DNA of 16,243 bases from Flavobacteriales bacterium UBA5939 (lineage in GTDB: Bacteria; Bacteroidota; Bacteroidia; Flavobacteriales; Schleiferiaceae). The stretch covers positions 2,422 to 18,664 of the forward strand of contig DJCX01000075.1 in the NCBI GenBank assembly GCA_002430755.1. Direction: 5' to 3'. Below are positions 6,353 through 13,594 of the stretch, piece by piece. Below the pieces are notes generated by a model. That model was not told the origin of the DNA. It made no database searches and saw only the letters and a program-made list of their open reading frames with translations. Made by a program: the position numbers and the translations under genes. Numbering within the stretch: the first letter of the stretch is position 1; the number at the start of each line of letters is the position of its first letter.

Positions 6353-9184
6353 TTAATGTGCTTCGAGCCAATTCGCTCCAGTTCCTACCTCCGCAACCAT
6401 AGGAACAGCTAGGGAAACAGCCGCCTCCATCTTTTCAATGACCAACGATTTTAGTGCCTCTAATTCTTCTCTGCGCGCGTCAAAGACCAATTCATCATGC
6501 ACCTGTAAAAGCATTTTTGACTTCATATTGGCATCACGCATGGCACGATCAAGCTCAATCATGGCAAGTTTGATGATATCTGCTGCAGACCCTTGGATGG
6601 GTGCATTGACCGCGTTGCGTTCGCTGTGTCCACGAACCACTGCATTACGGCTATCAATATCCTTTAAATAGCGACGTCGACCTGTGATCGTTTCAACATA
6701 TCCCTTATCACGAGCAACGGCTACTTGTTTGTCCATGTACTCCTTGATGCCTGGGTAAGTTCTAAAATATCCGTCAATGGCTGCTTTCGCTTCCTTACGG
6801 CTCATGTCGGTCTGCTGGCTCAATCCAAAGGCGCTTACCCCGTAGACAATACCAAAATTGACCGTTTTTGCATTCGAACGCTGTTCTCGAGTCACTTCTT
6901 CAGGAGCCACCTCAAACACCTTTGCTGCAGTAGCACGGTGAATGTCTTCGCCGTTTTTAAAAGCACTAATCATTGCCTCATCCCCTGCTAGTGCTGCAAT
7001 TACGCGGAGCTCAATCTGGCTGTAATCTGCCGCCATGAGTATGTGCTCTTCATTGGCTGGCACGAACATCGCACGCACCTTACGGCCGTTTTCGGTTCGG
7101 ATCGGAATGTTTTGAAGGTTTGGATTGGTTGAAGACAATCGGCCCGTCGCAGCGACTGTCTGATTAAAGCTTGTATGTATTCTTCCTGTCTTCCCGTGAA
7201 CCAATTCCGGCAAGGCGTCTACATACGTGCTCTTCAATTTCTTCAACTCTCTGAAGTTGAGGATATGCTCGATAATGGGATGGCTCTTGCGCAATCCTTC
7301 AAGAATCGCCTCTGACGTGGCATATTGGCCGGTCTTGGTTTTCTTGGGCTTGTCCGAGAGCTTTAAGTCATCGAACAACACCTCACCTAACTGTCGCGGG
7401 GAGCCTACATTGAACGGGCGACCTGCCATCTCGATGATCTCGCGCTCCAAACGAACAATTATATCACCCAATTCTCCACTATAGGTATTCAAAGCATCTA
7501 CATCCACCTTAATACCCTCGCGCTCCATGCGCGCAAGCACCGGAACCAGCGGCATTTCAATATTGTGGAATACCTTATCTACGCCTGTTTCTGACAGTTT
7601 TGGCTCAAAAACCTGCTTGAGTTGGAACGTAATATCCGCATCTTCTGCAGCATAATCAAGCACCGCAGCCGGTTCGATATCCCGCATGTTTTTCTGATTC
7701 TTTCCTTTCTTACCAAGGATAGACTCAATGGAAATGGTCTCATAATTAAGATACGTCTCTGCGAGAATGTCCATATTATGGCGCATGTCGGGTTGAATCA
7801 AATAATGGGCGATCATGGTATCAAACAATGGCCCCTTCACCTCAACGCCATAGTTCATCAAGACACTCAAGTCGTATTTGATGTTTTGACCAATTTTTTC
7901 ACCGGCGCTTTCCCAGAAAGGTTTAAACGCCATGATCCATTCCTCAGCTTCGGCTCTATCTGCGGGCACAGGAACATAATACGCCTTGCCGGAAGCATAC
8001 GAAAAACTCATACCTACGACTTCCGCATCCAAGACATTCAAAGAGGTCGTTTCCGTATCAACGGCTACTGAAGATTTTTCAGCCAGCAAGTAGGCCAACT
8101 GCCTTGCCTCCTCTATAGTTTCAACGAGTTGATAAAGGTGGTCGGAATTAGCCACAGAGTTTCTTGAACTTACCACCGCAGCCTCTTGTGTTGGCGCATC
8201 GTCTCCTCCGAACAAACTCATTTGATCGTTGGAGGTAAGCTTTACTTTTTTTGTTGGCGTTGGGGAAGCTTCGGCCGATTCCTCACCGGTTCTTTTTAAT
8301 CCCAATCGACGACCAAGCGTTCTGAACTCTAGCTCTTCGAAGATGTCCATCAAACCGTCCTGATCCCATGGGTCTCTAGTCAATGTCTCGGGCGCAAGGT
8401 CAATAGGTACCTCTGTGATAATTCGCGCCAAACGCTTGGATAAAATGCCCAGTTCGGCATTGTCACGAATCTTCTCGCCCAACTTTCCCTTGATCTCATC
8501 GGCATGTGCCAAGGTTTCTTCTAGCGAACCGTATTGTTTCAGCAGCTTGCTCGCGGTCTTTGCTCCAACACCAGGTAGACCGGGGATGTTATCTACGGCA
8601 TCGCCCATCATACCGAGGTAATCCACCACTTGCATGACGTTGTCCAGGTCAAACTTTTCACAAACCTCAGCCTCGCCCCAGACCTCTGGAGGATTTCCCC
8701 CGCGTGCCGGGCGGTACATAAATATATTCTCACTCACCAGCTGCCCGAAATCCTTATCAGGTGTCATCATGTAGGTGGTGAAACCTTCTTGCTCCGCCTT
8801 TTTTGCTAGGGTGCCTATAACATCATCCGCCTCATAGCCTGGTACACCTAAGGCTGGAATTTTGAATGCCTCCAAAATTTTATGGATGTACGGAACAGCC
8901 AGTTTAATGGCCTCCGGGGTAGCATCTCTATTCGCCTTGTACTCTGGGAAGATTTCATGACGCTCTGTCGGCTCTGGCAAATCAAAACAAACAGCGATAT
9001 GAGACGGATTCTCCTTACTTAATAGATCCAAAAGTGCGCTGGTAAAACCATAAATCGCAGAAGTATCTAAACCGCCTGAAGTAATGCGGGGATTCTTCGC
9101 AAAAGCGAAGTATGCACGAAAAATAAGCGCGTAAGCATCTAATAAAAACAGCTTTTTTTCAGCTGCAGGAGTGTCTTGACCCAT
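6353..9184 (-). CDS. polA: DNA polymerase I
   Basis: Replicative gap-filling and repair polymerase, 943 residues. Domain order is 5'-3' exonuclease (1-~290), with acidic metal ligands in LLDAYAL, GYEADDVIGTLA (116-127), TPDKDFGQL and GDAVDNIPGLPGVGAKTA (194-211); 3'-5' exonuclease (~350-530); then polymerase (~535-943). The proofreading carboxylates are intact: Asp376, Glu378, Asp438 and Asp515, with Tyr511. Polymerase motif A is Asp720 in ADYSQIELRV, motif B is RSNAKTVNFGIVYG with Arg769, Lys773, Phe777 and Tyr781, and motif C is His896-Asp897-Glu898, all offset about 15 from Klenow numbering. Phe777 is the E. coli-like residue at the nucleotide-discrimination site. Start ATG 9184 gives MGQDTPAAEKKLFLLDAYAL. 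All three activities should be present. Confidence 0.98.
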   Translation of the reverse strand: MGQDTPAAEKKLFLLDAYALIFRAYFAFAKNPRITSGGLDTSAIYGFTSALLDLLSKENPSHIAVCFDLPEPTERHEIFPEYKANRDATPEAIKLAVPYIHKILEAFKIPALGVPGYEADDVIGTLAKKAEQEGFTTYMMTPDKDFGQLVSENIFMYRPARGGNPPEVWGEAEVCEKFDLDNVMQVVDYLGMMGDAVDNIPGLPGVGAKTASKLLKQYGSLEETLAHADEIKGKLGEKIRDNAELGILSKRLARIITEVPIDLAPETLTRDPWDQDGLMDIFEELEFRTLGRRLGLKRTGEESAEASPTPTKKVKLTSNDQMSLFGGDDAPTQEAAVVSSRNSVANSDHLYQLVETIEEARQLAYLLAEKSSVAVDTETTSLNVLDAEVVGMSFSYASGKAYYVPVPADRAEAEEWIMAFKPFWESAGEKIGQNIKYDLSVLMNYGVEVKGPLFDTMIAHYLIQPDMRHNMDILAETYLNYETISIESILGKKGKNQKNMRDIEPAAVLDYAAEDADITFQLKQVFEPKLSETGVDKVFHNIEMPLVPVLARMEREGIKVDVDALNTYSGELGDIIVRLEREIIEMAGRPFNVGSPRQLGEVLFDDLKLSDKPKKTKTGQYATSEAILEGLRKSHPIIEHILNFRELKKLKSTYVDALPELVHGKTGRIHTSFNQTVAATGRLSSTNPNLQNIPIRTENGRKVRAMFVPANEEHILMAADYSQIELRVIAALAGDEAMISAFKNGEDIHRATAAKVFEVAPEEVTREQRSNAKTVNFGIVYGVSAFGLSQQTDMSRKEAKAAIDGYFRTYPGIKEYMDKQVAVARDKGYVETITGRRRYLKDIDSRNAVVRGHSERNAVNAPIQGSAADIIKLAMIELDRAMRDANMKSKMLLQVHDELVFDARREELEALKSLVIEKMEAAVSLAVPMVAEVGTGANWLEAH

Positions 9185-9297
9185 GAGTGGAAATATTGAA
9201 ATCGGAAGTTAGCTACTTCCCACTTAAATAACGAGTTTTGTGGACGGAAAACAATACGCTACCCATGGCGTTGATACTCAGTATACATTCAGATATT

Positions 9298-10521
9298 ATG
9301 ATCTTTAGAATCCTCTTTACCCTGGGATTTGTACTTGCCATAGACCTATACGCCTATCAAGCTTTCAAAACCGTCTTCCGTTCTACCGCCACCCCATGGA
9401 TTTATTGGGGAATCACAGTCGCTTACATTGTACTGAGCGTCAGCATTTCCGTGCTTATGAGCAGCGGCAAAGTGGATTATAAATACCTCGGTGTACTCAT
9501 GGGAGCAAGCATCTTATTGGCCGTTCCTAAATTAGTCGCCATCATCCCGTTATTGATTGAGGATATTACCCGTTTGTGTCAATTCCTCTTCCGTGCCGCC
9601 ACTACCCAGCCTACTACCCTACCGGGACGCCGAACCTTCATTTCACAGATTGCTTTAGGTCTCGCGGCCATACCATTTATTGGCATCATCGATGGTATTT
9701 GGAAAGGACGCTACCGTTACCGCGTGATCAGCCACACTTTAGAATTTGAAGACCTTCCTGATGAATTTGACGGATTCACTATTGCTCAGATTTCAGACAT
9801 TCATAGCGGATCCTTTGACAATCAAGAAAAGGTAGAATATGGTGTTCAAATGGTCAACGAACTGGGTGCGGATGCCATTATGTTCACCGGAGATATGGTC
9901 AACAATATTGCGACTGAAGCAGAGCCATGGATCGATACTTTTAAAAAACTCAACGGGAAGAACGGTGTGTTCTCCATCCTGGGAAATCACGATTATGGCG
10001 ACTATTGGCGCTTCCCCTCTGCTCAAGCGAAAGTGGATAATTTGAATCGACTCAAAGAAATCCATGCAGAGATGGGCATGGATTTACTACTAAACGAGAG
10101 CCGATTCTTCGAGCGTAACAGTCAGCGTCTATATCTGGCTGGCGTGGAGAATTGGGGTCTACCTCCATTCCCTCAATACGGCGATTTGCAAGAAGCACTT
10201 AACGGTATTCCAGAAGATGCCTTTACCGTACTGCTAAGTCACGACCCATCGCATTTTGATGCCGAAGTCAAACAACACTCTAAAAAAGTACACCTCACCT
10301 TAAGTGGTCATACGCACGGGATGCAGTTTGGGATTGAGATTCCCGGTTGGATCAAATGGTCTCCTGTAAAATTTAAATACCCGAAATGGGCTGGATTGTA
10401 TCCTGAACCGGACGGTCAGGTCCTACATGTAAATAGAGGATTCGGATTCTTGGCCTTCCCGGGTCGTGTAGGTATGTGGCCTGAGATCACACACATCACT
10501 TTGCGTAAAAAATTAGCTTAG
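9298..10521 (+). CDS. membrane-anchored calcineurin-like metallophosphoesterase
   Basis: Predicted phosphohydrolase of the YkuE-like group, 407 residues from ATG 9298. This start gives MIFRILFTLGFVLAIDLYAY, a membrane helix; in-frame alternatives at ATG 9265 and TTG 9238 add hydrophobic but less typical residues. About three membrane segments occupy residues 1-90, followed by a short connecting region. The catalytic domain has the two-metal motifs in order: Asp167-x-His169 (SDIHSG), Asp199 (TGDMV), Asn230-His231-Asp232 (GNHDYGD), His315 (LSHDPSHF) and His338-x-His340 (SGHTHG). It is divergent from polA and its stop overlaps the convergent crtY-blh stop. The substrate is not predictable from sequence; the active domain may face outside the inner membrane. 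Confidence 0.92.
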   Translation: MIFRILFTLGFVLAIDLYAYQAFKTVFRSTATPWIYWGITVAYIVLSVSISVLMSSGKVDYKYLGVLMGASILLAVPKLVAIIPLLIEDITRLCQFLFRAATTQPTTLPGRRTFISQIALGLAAIPFIGIIDGIWKGRYRYRVISHTLEFEDLPDEFDGFTIAQISDIHSGSFDNQEKVEYGVQMVNELGADAIMFTGDMVNNIATEAEPWIDTFKKLNGKNGVFSILGNHDYGDYWRFPSAQAKVDNLNRLKEIHAEMGMDLLLNESRFFERNSQRLYLAGVENWGLPPFPQYGDLQEALNGIPEDAFTVLLSHDPSHFDAEVKQHSKKVHLTLSGHTHGMQFGIEIPGWIKWSPVKFKYPKWAGLYPEPDGQVLHVNRGFGFLAFPGRVGMWPEITHITLRKKLA

Positions 10522-12533
10522 ATTTCTTTGTAGAGGCGCGACATAAAGTAGATGTGAGGTAGACTCAACGCGCTCAAGAAAATGAGGAAATAGCTCGACC
10601 ACTGCCACAACGAACTACGGTCAAACTGGTAGATCACCAAAAACATAATTACCGCACCGGCTGTAAAAGGCAGCGCCTTAATAAACATGCCACTGTGGGT
10701 CCAGTTCTCTGTAGTACGCAAATGCCCCCAACCCGTTAAGCTGTGCTGTAAAACGAAATACACGCCAAAGCTCAATACCAAAGGCAACTGCGTTCCTAAT
10801 GCCAAAGCAATTAATGACAGTGCCCAAGCGGCCGATCTGAACCAGAAGGCACACATAAATCCGAGGAAGAGCATCATATTCACTAATGAGGCCGCTAGAC
10901 CCGCTTCGACTGGCCAGGCAGGTACATTCATGTAGCTCATCATGGTGTTCACTTCCTCAATGTGGGAGAGTAAAACTATTCCAAGCAACATGGTGCCCCA
11001 TAAAAATGACAATCCGGCGTTGGAACGCTGCCATTCAATAAGATCTGTCTCGCCAAAATGCCAAGCACTATATATAAGGAAGAACACTAGGCCTGCGATC
11101 GGACTAACCAACCATAACAATACTACCAAAGCCATTATACCGAGGTAACGAGCAATGAATGCTGGTAGCTTCAAATTACGAGCGTGTGAAAATCCGTCGA
11201 GTGCGCCGTGAGGAATCCCAACCAAAAAGAGGAAGAACAGTAACAAGCCGATACCTAAGTTTGTGCCATACCCTGGCGCAAAATGGTTGATAGCTAGCGC
11301 CAACAGAGAAAATACGATAGGCACCCAGCGCTGTGGTTTGGACAACATGAAAGCAAAAGCCGATACCACAGCACTCCAAACAAATTTGCGTTTGTTCAAT
11401 CGAGCAAACATGCCAATTTCCCACCGCACGCTGCTCTTTTCGTCTAAAAACGTAAATACCTCTGCGGTAGGTTTTGACTTAAATAAACGGGTAAAAATGC
11501 TTTTCCCCCAGTGCGGTCTAAACTTCAAAATAAAGAGTAAGACAAAGTCATAAAAAGCAAAACGACCACCACCCCTTGATGGCAAGCCAAACCAAGGATT
11601 CGTCGATTTATTCAATGATTCGTTCACTGCGATTTCGCGGCCGTGCTCGTACATATTCTTGAACGCATAGCCTGTGGTCGCTTTTAACTTACCCGCACGA
11701 GCACCGGTTGAAATAACTTTTGGACTACGGTGGTACTGCTCCGCGTTCTGAGACATAGGTAATACGCCCCGCTCAATATCATTGATACTGTAATTACCGT
11801 TGAAGGTCAGCAGATAGTTGCGTAATAAGTCTTTGGCCAGTTCTGGTGAGAGCAATTCGTTTCCAAATCTTGTAAGTTCGATTAGAGCTTCGGTTTTACT
11901 CGTGGGTAAAACGTAAACAAATTGCGTGAAGCCGCTTTGAGGAATATTGAAATCCATCAAGCGCATGGTCTCCTCATTGAACGTAGGCTTCTCAAAGGAA
12001 ACCTTCCAGCCTTCAAAGCTTTGCCAGACGGTTTGACCAATGACTTCGTTGATTAACGGCGGACGACTGTCGTACACCTTCAATACTTGATAGCTTCCTT
12101 CATTGGTATGAAGATCGATGTAAACATTATGATCCTCAATCTCTCGAACCTCCTCATTGGAAGCTTTAATATTTGGATGGCGCTCTAATAAAGCCCGGGT
12201 CTTGTCGTAGAGTGCAATACTTTCTACCATGTAATAACGCATACCCTTGAGGTGTTCTGCCTTATCACCCGAGACGACTCTAGACCAGCTGTGCTTGATT
12301 TCTGCTCCTAAGTCCTGAACGATTTCATCGTCAGGATACGCCCAGAAACAATAGGTCTTATCGTTCACTGCTTTGAAGCTGTGGTCAAATACTATACCCG
12401 CCGATTCCTCCAGCAAGCCTTCTTTTTCCATGTGCAACAAGAGCAATGAATTTGCCGCTCCCAATCCTATGAGTCCAAAAGTATACACGATAACGATTAA
12501 ATGTCTAAATGACCCTTTTATTTTAAAAACCAA
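10518..12533 (-). CDS. crtY-blh: fused lycopene beta-cyclase / Brp-Blh beta-carotene 15,15'-dioxygenase
   Basis: A 671-residue two-enzyme fusion. Residues ~10-390 are a complete bacterial CrtY: a flavin-type N-terminus, NDKTYCFW (57-64), VYDSRPP (153-159), QSFEGWKVSFEKPTFN, LMDFNIPQSGFTQFVYVLP (192-210), ERGVLPM, and the STGARAGKLKATTGYAF (275-291) signature, plus the usual tail RFAFYDFVLLFILKFRP and FLDEKSS. Residues ~400-671 are a polytopic Brp/Blh domain with PHGALDG (His442), SAWHFGE (His492), LQHSLTGWGH (His597, His604) and LPH (His660). Expected joint activity: lycopene to beta-carotene to two retinals, at the inner membrane. The start is TTG 12533 because no ATG exists in frame before codon 35. 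The first glycine of the dinucleotide-binding motif is replaced (VYTFGLIGLG). Divergent from proteorhodopsin, which needs retinal. Domain assignments are from recalled family motifs. Confidence 0.88.
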   Translation of the reverse strand: MVFKIKGSFRHLIVIVYTFGLIGLGAANSLLLLHMEKEGLLEESAGIVFDHSFKAVNDKTYCFWAYPDDEIVQDLGAEIKHSWSRVVSGDKAEHLKGMRYYMVESIALYDKTRALLERHPNIKASNEEVREIEDHNVYIDLHTNEGSYQVLKVYDSRPPLINEVIGQTVWQSFEGWKVSFEKPTFNEETMRLMDFNIPQSGFTQFVYVLPTSKTEALIELTRFGNELLSPELAKDLLRNYLLTFNGNYSINDIERGVLPMSQNAEQYHRSPKVISTGARAGKLKATTGYAFKNMYEHGREIAVNESLNKSTNPWFGLPSRGGGRFAFYDFVLLFILKFRPHWGKSIFTRLFKSKPTAEVFTFLDEKSSVRWEIGMFARLNKRKFVWSAVVSAFAFMLSKPQRWVPIVFSLLALAINHFAPGYGTNLGIGLLLFFLFLVGIPHGALDGFSHARNLKLPAFIARYLGIMALVVLLWLVSPIAGLVFFLIYSAWHFGETDLIEWQRSNAGLSFLWGTMLLGIVLLSHIEEVNTMMSYMNVPAWPVEAGLAASLVNMMLFLGFMCAFWFRSAAWALSLIALALGTQLPLVLSFGVYFVLQHSLTGWGHLRTTENWTHSGMFIKALPFTAGAVIMFLVIYQFDRSSLWQWSSYFLIFLSALSLPHIYFMSRLYKEI

Positions 12534-12700
12534 AAACAGGCTGTTTTGTTCTCAAAAAAGGGCGAAAATGGATAGGATAAGGGGTTAAAAGGATAAAAAA
12601 CAGATATTGTTTAAGTTTTTTTACTCAATTTTAAACAACTGTGAACAAATTCCATAGGGGGCAGTTAAGTGGTAGTTATAACCTTTAATAATTATACACC
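12534..12700. promoter_or_regulatory. divergent control region between crtY-blh and proteorhodopsin
   Basis: AT-rich 167-base gap that must hold promoters for both genes. It contains an inverted repeat, TTGTTTAA (12607-12614) and TTAAACAA (12631-12638), separated by 16 bases. TAAGTTTT (12612-12619) is a 7-of-8 match to the -7 element on the plus strand but lacks a -33 partner. No exact TAnnTTTG match was found on either strand. The rhodopsin leader just before ATG 12701 is A/T-rich without a Shine-Dalgarno sequence, common in Bacteroidota. Confidence 0.45.
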
Positions 12701-13480
12701 ATGTCACTGACAACTTTATTGGCTAGCGTAAGTGCTAGCAACGCGGCAGTAGATTTAACTGCCTACACTGACATCACAACCGTTACTTCGTTTACGTTCT
12801 TCGTAGGCTGTATGGCTATGATGGCTGCATCTGTGTTCTTCTTCTTCGAAATGTGGAACGTAGATAAGAAATGGCGTACTTCTTTATTGGTTAGTGGTTT
12901 GATTACGTTCATTGCGTTCGTACACTACTACTACATGAGAAGCTACCACTTCGAAACAGGAGAATCTCCAACATTCTTCCGTTACGTTGACTGGACGCTA
13001 ACTGTACCACTAATGTGTGTTGAGTTCTACTTGATCACTAAGAAAGCTGGTGCTAAAATGGGTCTTCTATGGAAACTCATCTTTGCGTCTGTAATTATGC
13101 TTGTAGCTGGTTACCTCGGTGAGACAATCTACCGTGAGTCTTCAGTTCTTTGGGGTGTTATCTCTGGTGCTGCTTACTTCTACATCGTATTCTTGGTGTG
13201 GAAAGGAGAAGTGGCTCAGTTGGCAGCCAACGCTGGTCCTGCAGTAGCGAAAGCAGTAAAAGTTCTTTTCTGGTTCGTTTTAGTAGGATGGGCAATCTAC
13301 CCATTAGGTTACATCTTGGGTACACCAGGCGGTTTGTTCGGAATGCAATTAGTTTCTGACTCAGCTGCTGCATCTGCATACATGGATGTTGTTTACAACA
13401 TTGGTGATGCAGTAAACAAAATCGGATTCGGTCTTGTCATCTACTCTCTTGCTGTAAGCACGAAAGAAGAGGCGGCTTAA
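12701..13480 (+). CDS. green-light-type proton-pumping proteorhodopsin
   Basis: Seven-helix retinal protein of 259 residues that exports protons in light. Numbering coincides with the classical green proteorhodopsin through helix C: His75 (FVHYYYMR), Arg94, proton acceptor Asp97, Thr101 and proton donor Glu108 in RYVDWTLTVPLMCVEFYLI. This is the D-T-E pattern of proton pumps, not the NDQ or NTQ pattern of sodium or chloride pumps. Position 105 is Met, which marks green tuning and is common in Bacteroidota. The retinal Schiff-base lysine is Lys240 in GDAVNKIGFGLVIYSLA. The N-terminus (~20 residues) may be a weak cleaved leader. It is divergent from the CrtY-Blh fusion that can supply its chromophore and is followed by a strong terminator, so it is likely monocistronic. 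Confidence 0.97.
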   Translation: MSLTTLLASVSASNAAVDLTAYTDITTVTSFTFFVGCMAMMAASVFFFFEMWNVDKKWRTSLLVSGLITFIAFVHYYYMRSYHFETGESPTFFRYVDWTLTVPLMCVEFYLITKKAGAKMGLLWKLIFASVIMLVAGYLGETIYRESSVLWGVISGAAYFYIVFLVWKGEVAQLAANAGPAVAKAVKVLFWFVLVGWAIYPLGYILGTPGGLFGMQLVSDSAAASAYMDVVYNIGDAVNKIGFGLVIYSLAVSTKEEAA

Positions 13481-13502
13481 TCATACGTTTCAGAGTGTTT
13501 GG

Positions 13503-13535
13503 AACCCCCACCGCGGCTTCGGTGGGGGTTTCTAT
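13503..13535 (+). terminator. rho-independent terminator after proteorhodopsin
   Basis: Perfect 11-base GC-rich arms AACCCCCACCG (13503-13513) and CGGTGGGGGTT (13520-13530) around a CGGCTT loop, followed by a T-rich tract. It begins 22 bases after the rhodopsin stop and fits a highly expressed single-gene transcript. Confidence 0.92.
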
Positions 13536-13545
13536 TTTTAGGACC

Positions 13546-13574
13546 TTTCCTAAATCCCCCTTAGTGTATCTTTA
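13546..13574 (+). promoter_or_regulatory. possible promoter for the M61 peptidase gene
   Basis: TATCTTTA (13567-13574) matches TAnnTTTG at 7 of 8 positions, with a TTTC -33-like element at 13546-13549, 17 bases upstream. If used, transcription would begin near 13580, after the ATG at 13574 and before the ATG at 13595. Confidence 0.3.
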
Positions 13575-13594
13575 TGCTTACAAATCCTTGGAAG

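Noticed and set aside
7622..8071. 149-codon open frame on the plus strand inside polA
   Set aside because: It lies opposite the proofreading exonuclease region of polA and shows no family features.
12534..12700. Exact Bacteroidota promoter for proteorhodopsin
   Set aside because: No exact TAnnTTTG with a suitable -33 element was found on either strand; only a weak 7-of-8 match.
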